A DNA stretch of 64,000 nucleotides from Plutella xylostella (Eukaryota > Arthropoda > Insecta > Lepidoptera > Plutellidae). Shown here piece after piece: positions 49,001 through 58,420 of this stretch. A model generated the notes under the pieces. The model was given only the letters and a program-made list of their open reading frames with translations, had not been told where the DNA came from and ran no database searches. The stretch covers positions 10,612,001-10,676,000 of the forward strand of contig NC_063992.1 in NCBI RefSeq assembly GCF_932276165.1, read 5' to 3'. Both the position numbers and the translations under genes were made by a program. Each line of letters begins with the position of its first letter. The stretch's first letter is position 1.

Positions 49001-51382
49001 CTGAACTATTTTGGGCTCTGTCTAGTTTTCCCCTTGAATTTCCTAGTTAAAAATTAGCCCATTTGTTAATGTAGGGGTTTTTTAAGAATAAGAATAATTG
49101 ATTTGCATTTGGTTTGCTTTCTGCACACCAAATTCACTCCACCGTTCGCCCTTAAGCCGCAACAAACTGAACAAACATACACACACACACGCACAAACTC
49201 TCACATACGAATGTGAAACATGACACTTACAATGACGATCTTCTTCCACTTCCCCTCAGCCACGGCTCTTCTCGCCAGCCGCTCCAGGTGTCTCATATCA
49301 TTGTGCTTGAACACCCGCACCTTCACTCGCGACAGCCTCAGCCCTAGGATCAAAGACGCGTGGTTGTTCTCATCTGACAGCACTAAGTCCCCCTCGCCGA
49401 GGAGACCGGGTAGAGCGAGCGAGTTGGTCGCGAAACCCATGCCGAATACTATGGCTGACTGTGGAAGAAGAAATAAGAATATGATGAGTTTGGTGGGTCA
49501 GGAATGTGGGGTTTATTGTCATATTGGGGCACCTGGCTTTACTGCTTCGGAATTTGATGAGTAGGTATTTGAAACAGGGAGCTGTGACGAGTCAACTTAT
49601 TTTACGGCGCAAGTAAAACCCATATTATATCCCTGGATGAAGAGCAGGAAATGATAAAACTATTCAGATAAATAGGCATTATGTAAGGTGAGAGTACAAG
49701 TGAATCATAAAAGTTATGACTAAATGTGACCGCTTGGCCAATATTTGCGGTTTATCAAAATGTAATCTTGTACAATAACCATTGAACATAAAACATACAT
49801 CACTTCATGTAATGCAGCGCAATAAAGCAGAGTTTAGCGTAACTACCTATTATGTATTTATACATTGAGCCTATCAGAACAACTTCTATTATCTTATCTC
49901 CATCAGGATCACACTGCTGATCTAATTTCCATTTTAAACGCACTTCCTATAAACCTGAAATTGATATTACTATCTTTCCGCCTACTTGATCTAGTAACGC
50001 AGACATGCTTGATCAGAGAATTTAGTGATAAAATGGTGTGTCATACAGAATAAGTACATACAGTGCGACAAACTTATCTGTTCCGGTGAGAGCGAACTAA
50101 ATTGATCCATATCTCATTATTTACTAATGGATTATATATTGATATTGATTAGATGGGTTTATTGAAACTACAAGAGCGAATTACCACTACTGGCAAACTT
50201 AAAACTTATAGAATGAAGAAATATTACACATTTACGTAAGCTGTCACCGGAACAGATAAGTTTGTGGCACTGTACACGCTATGTAAACGGAAATACTTCA
50301 TAAGATTTGGCCATATTCTTTTGTTCATGATTGGTAGAAAAAAAAATGATTGACTTCTAACTTCTAAGGGCGAGGGCTACATTTTAATTCTTGCGTTACG
50401 ATTAGTATACTGAAGTGAGTAGGATGGGTATCTCGCAATTAGACCAATACTGTACCCCGATCACCAGAATTCGATAGAAAAGTCATCAGAACTTGTATGG
50501 ATTTTATTAGTTTCTACCTAACGATACCGACAGGGGCGCTGATCAAGATGTCATACGCTTACGAATTACGCTTGCGACTTGAGTTGGCAGAACTTGTGAT
50601 AGGCCTACAAAAAGCCCCCCCTCACCTCAACACCAAAGAACTCAGCCGTGGTCCTCTCCAGGTCCACATGAAGCTCGCACTGGCCCAGCTCGGCGCGCGG
50701 CGAGCACAGACTGAGCCCGTGGCGCCGCGTGGCCGCCGCCGCCGCCTCCGCGCACTCGCCGGTGCCTGATGCGAAGCCCAGGTAGTTGTACGAGCCGAGG
50801 TTGACGCAGCGACGCTCCTTGCCCGTGAACCTGCGGAAGGAGAGTTTTTTTTATGTGTGGCGAGTTACGGTAATTTTGGAGATATATCTCGACCATAGCT
50901 TATATTCAAATATGTAGGTATACGAGTAGTAATGTGGTTTAATTTTACAACTGCTCCCTGCTGTCTAAATGGTTGACAGTTTCAAAATGCGATGCTAGCA
51001 AATGATACGTATATTAGATCGGGTGATCGCTACCGCTGCCGCTAGACCGAGGACGTGGCTGGATGAGGAAGGTTGGAGACTCTGCCTCTTGAGTCACGGC
51101 ACTCTTGGGTCAGGCCTATGTCCAGCACTAGAAGATTACGGCTGATGACGATGAAATATTATTATCTGGCTACGTCCGAGCTCCATTGCCTCATCCCCTA
51201 AGCACCGATTCAAATTATCATGCTCACTGGAAGCTCCAGTTGTAGTCGCTGGTCGTCCACTCCTTGACGGTGACCTCGGCGGCGGGCGCGCTCGTGATTG
51301 GTCGGTTGAAGCAGTGGCGCACGCGCCGGTACACGTAGCGAGAGAAGAACTGCTCGAACGGGTTGTAGAGAGGCGCGTAACC
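46004..51382 (-). CDS. Serine palmitoyltransferase subunit 2 (SPTLC2/lace homologue), 7 exons, N-terminal exon(s) not found
   Basis: Minus-strand exons 51382-51228, 50830-50626, 49458-49231, 48867-48636, 48139-47965, 46995-46825 and 46139-46004 (TAA at 46006-46004) join in frame to 433 residues. The enzyme is a PLP-dependent alpha-oxoamine synthase that condenses serine with palmitoyl-CoA at the ER, the first step of sphingolipid synthesis. Diagnostic segments are GYAPLYNPFEQFFSRYVYRR at the start of the first exon seen, CVNLGSYNYLGFASG, SAIVFGMGFATNS, LYLDEAHSIGAMG and the PLP-lysine motif GTFTKSFGAAGGYIAG. Later segments are VGVGFPATPLNKARIRFCLS and SAAHTRAQLDQCL. The first exon opens at an acceptor in phase 0. 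The family's N-terminal about 80-100 residues with the membrane span are absent from the window or hidden in the transposon-rich region upstream. Partial copies of exons 47965-48139 and 46825-46995 lie in the introns that follow them. Confidence 0.92.
46521..46637 (-). pseudogene. Partial copy of the SPTLC2 exon 46825-46995
   Basis: 117 nt of the exon's 3' part with donor (CG|gtgaga). Compared with the authentic exon it has seven synonymous changes (for example GTG for GTC, CTC for CTG, GAG for GAA, TTT for TTC). There is one replacement (Pro to Ser), at its very edge. The exon's first about 54 nt and acceptor are lost. An internal TTCAG (46621-46617) could act as acceptor, giving a 96-nt exon in frame. 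Confidence 0.75.
46738..46762 (-). pseudogene. Short donor-side fragment of the SPTLC2 exon 46825-46995
   Basis: About 25 nt matching the exon end (ACGCCGTAATAAG-like on plus) with the donor and intron flank AACTTACCGTATCC, 87 bp downstream of the authentic donor. Diverged. Confidence 0.55.
47395..47620 (+). mobile_element. 5S rRNA-derived SINE
   Basis: 47450-47509 reads like the internal part of 5S rRNA: GAGGTTAAGCAATAACTGGC, then ACGGTCAGCCATTGGATGGG, then TGACCG. These correspond to the 5S segments GGTTAAGCAACG, TGGTCAGTACTTGGATGGGTGACCG. A tail without 5S similarity follows (GGGTCCCGGTTTCTGCTTCG, GACGTGATGGGTCGTGA). Part of that tail also occurs inverted near 43075-43100, so it is a dispersed family and not a single pseudogene. 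A TGATC palindrome lies before the 5S part (CAGTGATCGTAATTGATCACTG). It sits in an SPTLC2 intron. Confidence 0.75.
47633..47759 (-). pseudogene. Partial copy 1 of the SPTLC2 exon 47965-48139
   Basis: 127 nt of the exon's 3' part with an intact donor (CAGAG|gtgagt), in a perfect 166-bp tandem period with the authentic exon (47965) and copy 2 (47799). All five coding differences from the authentic exon are synonymous. An internal CACAG (47751-47747) is a possible acceptor. It would give a 114-nt exon (47746-47633) that joins in frame both to the authentic exon and to the next one. Confidence 0.8.
47799..47925 (-). pseudogene. Partial copy 2 of the SPTLC2 exon 47965-48139
   Basis: Same 127-nt segment and donor. 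It has five synonymous and two replacement differences (Ser to Asn, Asp to Glu). The Ser to Asn change turns the possible CACAG acceptor into CACAA, so it is less likely to be spliced. The unit border CATGGAGCTCAGTACCTCGA is shared with copy 1. Confidence 0.8.
50061..50272. mobile_element. Mariner-type MITE (212 bp), TA target site
   Basis: Left CAGTGCGACAAACTTATCTG and right CAGATAAGTTTGTGGCACTG are inverted repeats of about 30 bp, flanked by TA at 50059-50060 and 50273-50274. The interior is AT-rich and non-coding. Located in an SPTLC2 intron. Confidence 0.85.
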
Positions 51383-51569
51383 CTGAAACAGATTAGAAGG
51401 ATTAGTTAGATTGCGAGTATAGCTTAAATACACCAGTTTTGTAACAAAAATGACGGACCTTCTCATATTCCTAAATTAGGTAGGTCTGGATTACCTATGT
51501 ATTATTCGTTATGTGACAGCGAGTCCGCGTTGTTCTATGTGTAAAAGAATAATACTACTTATATTATTT

Positions 51570-51775
51570 TACTAGCTGTTCCCGTGAGCTTCGCTTCGCC
51601 TTAAAAAGTTTTCCCGTAGGAATTCCGGAATAAAAAGTAGCCTATGTTCTATCTCAGGGTCTAGACCATATGTATACCAAATTTCATTCAAATCCGTCCA
51701 GTAGTTTTGGCGTGAAAGAGTAACTGACAGACACAGTTACTTTCGCATTTATAATACATATTATAGTTAGGATTG
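51570..51775 (-). repeat. Widespread lepidopteran LINE/SINE tail fragment, copy 3
   Basis: TTACTAGCTGTTCCCGTGAG, AAAGTTTTCCCGTAGGAATT and ATACCAAATTTCATTCAAAT, ending CTTTCGCATTTATAATACAT. Same family as 31480-31680. Confidence 0.65.
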
Positions 51776-52129
51776 CTCCAGCTCCAGAGGCTAGCATTAT
51801 AGTAGGTACAAAATAACAGTCGCATAAAACACCAGCATCAAATCTATTCCTATCGGTTGTTGATCAATATCGTCAAGGTTTTATTTATTGGTGTCGATAC
51901 CCTAAGCACTTGGCTTTCAATCGTAAAATGCCTGCAATAAAATGAGAGCCTTTTTGAGAGGCTGAATATTCCATACGTTTGACTTTTTCACACGTTTCTT
52001 CACGTTCACGATGATTATTTATTTAATCCTTTATTGCACAAATATAAAAATAAGTGTACAAAGGGTGGACTTAACGCTACAAGCATTTTCTACCAGTCAA
52101 CCCACAGGAGGTGCAAGAAAATTTTATTA

Positions 52130-53365
52130 TAGATAGATAGATAGATAGAGTACTCTTTATTTGTACACCAAGAAATGATTAACAATTTTACATAGACACT
52201 TAACTAGGGTACAAAAGGCGGTCTTATCGCTTATAGCGATCTCTTCCAGACAACCTTTGGATGGATGGACTAGAGATATAAAAGGGGTACAGTGTACTTA
52301 CTCAACGAATGTAGTATAATTTAAGTTATTATTATCTAACTACACACTAAATATAAGCAAAAAATAAATAAAAAATACACACAAGTACATACGCCTACTA
52401 CATGTATTATAATACACAATTATATACAATATAATACATATATAAATATATACAAACACATATATACATATACATACATACTTCATATACATACACATAC
52501 ATATCATACATATTATACCTACATACATGATTTTATAATAAATATTTAATGATCTGATAACAGCTAAACAGTTGATTTAAGGTAGTGTTCCTTCACCATT
52601 CTCTTAAAGGTTTCCAGAGTTGGTGCTTGTCGGATTTTTGAAGGAAGATCATTCCACAAAGTGATAGCGCGTACTGTGTAAGAAGCACTGAAGAATTTAG
52701 TGGTATTAGGAGGGATATTAAGGCGGAGATTGTGGGTAGAGCGCAGTGTCAGGTTGTGAGATTCACAACGAAGCTGAAAGCGTTCTTTTAAGTAAGCGGG
52801 GTATGTTGGGTTAAAGAGTATGGAATATAAAAGTGAAAGAATGTGGGCATTGCGACGAAGACGAATAGGGAGCCACTTGAGTTTCGCGCGAAAGTTGGAA
52901 ACATGGTCATATTTGCGTAAGCCAAATATAAACCGTAAGTATAGAAAAATTTTGGAGTCGCTCAAGCTTATTTAACTGCTCCTCAGTTAAATCTGGATAG
53001 CAAGAATCGGCATAATCTAAAATAGGTAGAAGTAAAGACTGAGAAAGCTCAATTTTGGTGGAAGTGGGCAAGAAATTCCGCAATCTGCGAAGTGAACCTG
53101 CTGAAGCAAACATCTTTCTACTAACTACTTCCAGCTGCTTTTTCCATGTCATGGATCTGTCCAGATACACCCCCAAGTTTTTAACTTCTTTACTCCACTC
53201 TATATGTACACCATCAAAAATAACTGGTGGAAGGGTATCGAAGTCAATCATGGAAATAAATCTAGGGCTGCCAAGAATGATCACCTGGGTTTTAGTCGGA
53301 TTGACATTATAAGGTGTGCAAAAAGAAAACAACACTATTACTACAAAATTAAAACAATTATTCAC
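52130..53365 (-). mobile_element. 5'-truncated Jockey/CR1-type LINE upstream of SPTLC2
   Basis: Two overlapping minus-strand frames (53365-52907 and 52965-52564) continue one another after a frameshift near 52950. The first has NPTKTQVIILGSPRF, VKNLGVYLDRSMTW and SLRRLRNFLPTSTKIELSQS, LLLPILDYADSCYPDL. The second has FIFGLRKYDHVSNFRAKLKW and ITLWNDLPSKIRQAPTLETF. Together they form the post-palm RT tail. The 3' UTR runs to a (TAGA)n tract at 52131-52149. Upstream RT and endonuclease parts are missing. A short separate LINE-tail piece lies at 52010-52125. Confidence 0.8.
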
Positions 53366-53459
53366 GCTATAAAGAATCGGGAGGGTTACTCTATACTGAG
53401 GAAAAAAGAAACGAACGATAGCTGTCGTGCAATTGGCACGTTTAATACAACGACATAGA

Positions 53460-56400
53460 ATCGAGGCTCGCGCAGTAGCGTTCCGAAGCTTAGTTTTTCG
53501 TCATAAAGAGTGACCCCCCCAGTTTGGCTCGGTGCCAGGTCACAGCACAGCTGACCCAACCTACAGAACCCACACCCGGTTTACTCACGCTATCAGAAAA
53601 TGATAACTCAACATATCAAAGCATTTTAATCCTACATAATTTATATTAGGTGCGATATAAGTTGTATTGTATTTCTGTCTGTCCGGCGCTTCGTTCTTTG
53701 ATCTCGTTTGCTAAAATCTTCGAGCTTTCTATTCTTAATTTGTTATTATGCCCCTATGTCCTCATACATGTAAGGTTTAATTGAGCCAAAGATAATAAAA
53801 TGTGTCCAAAATCAATACTAAAACTATTGGATATAGCATCTCAACGGTGCAGTATCGGTAAACAAATTCTGGACACGTATTATTTTATGGGGAATTATAA
53901 AACGAGCGAACAAAAAAAAACTTTGCGACTGATGATGACATACTGTTTTAATAACTTGAGCGTTATGAATTTGAGTAAGCGAAAAATTAACCAAACTGAC
54001 GACGAATATTGATTTATAATAAAATCCAGAACGAGCTTACAAAAAGTGGATTGTGATAAATCCATTTCAGATACTAAAATTTTATCCGAGCGACTAAATT
54101 ACTAAGTGAGCGACTGGAAATACAGAGAGAGCAACTTCAATATTAAGATATAGATTCGATTTTTCTAAGTGAGGTTATACTTAGCGAACTACTAAAAAGT
54201 TCACTTTGAGCAAAGTTTTGTATACTGCTATTAATGATTATTGGTTACTGATATTCTATTTGAGGGCTTATGTTTTTTATTTAGATACGCTTTTTTAATG
54301 AAAACTACAGATTTTAAATGCGCGTGAATTCGAATGGGGGCGGGGCGACGAATCGTTGCAGTCAGGTGAGTCGTAGTAGGGCTCCTCATACCTATCAATG
54401 TTTCTTAGTATTAATAAGAAGTTTTTTTTAGTTGACTGAAGCGTCTTATTTTATTTTTTGTTCATTTGATTGAAATAAATGCATGCATATTACTTAACTT
54501 TTACGGAGTACATTGTTTTATTTAATTACCCTTATATTTCAATAATAAAATTTCTCAACTAATAGAATAGTGTTTCTTCAAATAGTTATTTCATATTATT
54601 TTTATTTTTTAAATGTGAGCTCATTATACTCTGCTCATTAGTGTATTTTTCAAAATGGTTTTTCTACTCGAAACACTTCATTTAAAATAAAATGCTGCTC
54701 AGTATAAAAAATACATTTGCCAAATATTGAAAAAAATGCAGGACGTAACGTTGACACTCAAACAAATATTAGGTCGCTCAAACGTTATGAAGCTGCTCAT
54801 TTTGTATTTTAAGTTACTCAAATTAATGTTTGTAAGTTGCTGTTCTGTTGATTTCTCGTCACTCGCAGTCAGTCGCTCACTTAGTAATTCTATAACCCAA
54901 ATTAATTAATTTTGACACTTAGAACTGTAATTTACAGTCACTCGTTTTATTGCTACCCTTATTTTATTTGGCGAGTTTGTTCATTGTCAAGTTATAAGAA
55001 GAGCATCTTAACATAATATGATACCTATACAGAATATCCAGTGTTGGATGGCGCAGAGCATCGGTTTCACAATTGACCTACTTATTTACACAAGTATTAA
55101 TAAATCACATTGTCATCGGCACGCAATGAGATACTTCATACATTGGAGTACACATACCTACCTATAAGGTGTGGCTAAAATACCAGGAAAAAATACATTA
55201 TGAACTAAACCATAATGGGAATACGCGAAAAATATTTCGTTTCTTCATAATGATTTCCCTGTTTGCAACACTGCTATAGCCCCAGACATGAGAAGACGTC
55301 TGAATAATCAAGATTGGGGACAGTGTAGAGGGCTGATCAAAGGAGAATGTTATGGCTGATGATGAACTCAGAGAGTAGTTAGAACATTGCCATCTTAAAT
55401 CCTACTACAGTCACGTGCAATGTAAAAGTACCACTTGCCACTGATGAAAGTCATGCGTGATAAATGGCAATGATAAAATGAACGTCATACATATATTACG
55501 GAATACGTGATGGGATACAATACACAAGAGCTTTCAAATCATTTTGCCTTATACATCTGGAATATTTATTACTGTAACGCTACTGGAACTCAGATAAGAA
55601 TATTCAAGCACATTGGGTTATTCGCAGTGAATTCAACTATGTATCTTGTCCCTACAGATATAAAGCCGTGAATGGAACGCACAGCATTTTCCCCGCAGAC
55701 CCAGTCGCATTGCGGACAGACACCGAAATAGTTTACATAACTTAAATCCTTTGGTCAAGTTCAATGTTGAAAATGTATTGAGGGCTCTCTCGGGGTGATG
55801 TTAGATTCTGACAGAATTTCTAGCAGCTACAGTCCAGTTTATTCTATTCTATTTTGATGGGGGTGAAGCTCTTGTACGTGTGAAGCTCTCTGATCTCTCG
55901 AGTGGAACTTTTGTACATATCCCCCGAATTTAAGCTCCGTTAGCCAAGCTCAGTTTATTCATTTTATGATTAAGTACTATTTATTTACGACCGCTAAAGT
56001 TTCCACAAGGTATATTACGCAGTAACGGAATTCAGGTCAACAGTTTTTTTAGGTCGTAAAGGGCATCTTTATAAGAGCAACGCGAAGCCAGCATCTTTTC
56101 ATGCGTAGGTACTTATTATGAAGCATTTATAATCTAAAATTTTAAAGAAAATAAGTTTTCCTCCGAGCCACGCAAGCAAAGTTTTTAGGGAAGAATTTCT
56201 TCACAATTTTCGCATGCCAAATGATTGGCATGCGAAAGCCTTAGTTCACGAATATCTTAACTGCGGTTCAGTCTGAGTGTGTCGAGTGCTTTCGGTGCTT
56301 TCCGAGGTCGTTGCGGGTGCACGGCGGGCTCCGGTGCGACGCCGGTGCGAACTGGGTGCGTCCCGGACATTCGGTGCCTTTCGGGTGTGAGGACTACATT

Positions 56401-56600
56401 TGCTAAGTTTTTTTTTATAGTGACTCTTTATGCTGCTTAGCCTGGTGGCTATTATAGCTTTACCCTGAGCTGGGGGGAGCAGGTAGTCCCTGTCTCAGAT
56501 ACTTTCGCTGAGAGTACGCTGCTGCGCTATAGGTAATTGACTTTATCTCGTTGTATTAGAATGTTAACCGTACCGATGTCTTTAGCATGCCGTCGAGGGT
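53460..56600. other. AT-rich region upstream of SPTLC2, mostly repeat-derived
   Basis: At 54098-54118 and 54869-54893, ACTAAGTGAGCGACTG and its complement form an inverted pair. They enclose about 800 bp rich in GAGCGAC/GTCGCTC-like words, probably a non-autonomous element. A SINE-like body piece lies at 55840-55950. GC-richer text at 56270-56370 (CGGTGCGACGCCGGTGCGAA) and the following 200 bp may be the 5' end of a LINE. I looked here for the missing SPTLC2 N-terminal exon and found none. Confidence 0.4.
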
Positions 56601-57600
56601 AGTTTTTCATGCTCCAATAAGCCTCGGAATAATACCATCTTCAAACATCAGAACTATCAGAAGTGCAGTACCTAATGCAACCACAAAATATGTGCTCTCT
56701 ACCGTATCTGTGAGCGCCAATTGTGGATCGACGTTACGAAGCCAAAAATTAAGACTATGAAAAATCATAGAACTAAACTGTAGCATAGGAGAATGGAACA
56801 AAGTAGGTGTTCAATTTAAAACAATATAAAATAGCTCGTATTCAATCTGTGGTCATGATTAGTAGTTTCGTGTGTGGGCGGTAGGGTTGCCAAGTGGTTG
56901 CCAGTGTCGATCCTAATAGGGCTTAATAATTGAAGGACAATCATTGAGGAAATAACCATATGTCTAGATATGAATACCTAACTACATGACAAAAGATACT
57001 AAAAGCAGTGCATATCTATCCCTACAATTTAGTATTAATTTCTATGAAAAATGCCTATGAATTTGAAATCATCGTCAATCATGGACTTCTGGAGGCCTCT
57101 TCCGTGGAGCGCCTCAACAACCCTCGCATTTCCTCGCTCAGCCACTGCATAATCCTATATCATGAATTTGCCAGCTTTCCAGCTGTTAATGAACAGACTT
57201 TGATCCGAAATAACCGAATCTCGCCAAATGTTTCTGATAGTAGTGTGAAGTGCGATGAAAATCAAAAGCAAATACAGAACAAACAGGCGGCAACCCTACA
57301 GTAAACGAGCTACCGACAACAGATGCTGATTGTTACACAGAGTACACTGGGCCGTAATGAATTCCCGAAACTGTTAACAAATGGAGGAGGCCGAACGGAG
57401 GCTTGCATTTGGAACAACTCATACTGTGCTGTTATGTTGCATGTTGAAGAGATAATATTTTAACTGTGACTCAGCAATGCGAGCTTATCGACAGCTTTCT
57501 GATATATATATTTTGGTAACAAGAGAACAAAAGTTACGAGTATACCCTAGATAGCTTTACTAAGATCGTAACTTGCGTTTAACGTCTAATACTATCAGAA

Positions 57601-58140
57601 ATGATAAAAACAGAAATTCAATCGGCTGTCCAAGAGTCAGTATCACAGAGTATAAAAAATTGTATAACGACGGAGTTTGAAAGGATTAAGAAGGATCTCG
57701 CAATGATTAAGGAACTAAAAGAATCAGTTGAGTTTTTCAGCAGTGAATATGACCGAATGGGGACGCAACTAAAAGCTACTGAAGAGCATGTAAAAAAACT
57801 GAAGAATGAAAACTTAGCGCTGCTTAATACTGTCAACGATATCTCTACAAGGCTAAACATGATAGAGCTTCATTCAAGGGAAACCAATGTTGAAGTAAAT
57901 GGTGTACCTGAAAACAAATCAGAAAACATAAATATAATGATCAAACAGTTAGGTGAAGTTGTGTCATGCCCAATCTCAGACAGTGATATTCTTTCCTGTT
58001 CTAGAGTAAGAAAACTCGATGATAAAAGCGACCGACCTCGGGCTATAATCGTCAAATTACCTAGCTCAAAGACTAGAGATGAATTGTTGGCTGCCGTAAC
58101 AAAATATAACAAGGGGAAGCAAAACTCAAGGGGGAGGTAA
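57601..58140 (+). CDS. LINE ORF1 (FP-type coiled-coil protein), truncated by mutation
   Basis: A 179-codon frame: a coiled coil (IKELKESVEFFSSEYDRMGT, TEEHVKKLKNENLALL) followed by the RNA-binding FP-like domain (LNMIELHSRETNVEVNGVPE, DRPRAIIVKLPSSKTRDELL). It stops early after KGKQNSRGR. The expected C-terminus (YKALHAETRKVARYIGIKYV, WIRNGRILTRKDDT) reappears about 50 nt later in another frame, up to a stop near 58336. ORF1 is therefore broken, and this copy probably lacks a full ORF1 protein. Confidence 0.75.
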   Translation: MIKTEIQSAVQESVSQSIKNCITTEFERIKKDLAMIKELKESVEFFSSEYDRMGTQLKATEEHVKKLKNENLALLNTVNDISTRLNMIELHSRETNVEVNGVPENKSENINIMIKQLGEVVSCPISDSDILSCSRVRKLDDKSDRPRAIIVKLPSSKTRDELLAAVTKYNKGKQNSRGR

Positions 58141-58420
58141 AAAGAATGCAGTTTTTGTATTATTATATATATATTTACCCCCTTTTTATAAAGCCCTACA
58201 CGCTGAAACAAGGAAAGTAGCACGTTATATTGGCATCAAATATGTTTGGATTCGGAATGGTCGGATACTAACGAGGAAGGATGACACCGCACCCGCAAAA
58301 CAAATTAAATGTTACGAATCGCTAAAGCATTTGTAATACACACAATTATGAAGCGATATTAAATAGGACCATATTATTATTATTTAAAAATTCAAAATCT
58401 ACTACCAAAATTTCCGAGGT

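Noticed and set aside
50497..50896. Open frames on both strands over the SPTLC2 exon 50626-50830
   Set aside because: They are out-of-frame shadows; the phase-correct frame gives CVNLGSYNYLGFASG and joins its neighbours.
56607..56801. 64-codon minus frame with a hydrophobic stretch, considered as the missing SPTLC2 N-terminus
   Set aside because: The hydrophobic span does not match the SPTLC2 N-terminal pattern and has no donor in the needed phase 0; probably mobile-element sequence.
57008..57304. 98-codon plus frame upstream of LINE ORF1
   Set aside because: No zinc finger or other LINE/host domain is visible. It may be LINE 5' leader but cannot be supported as a gene.
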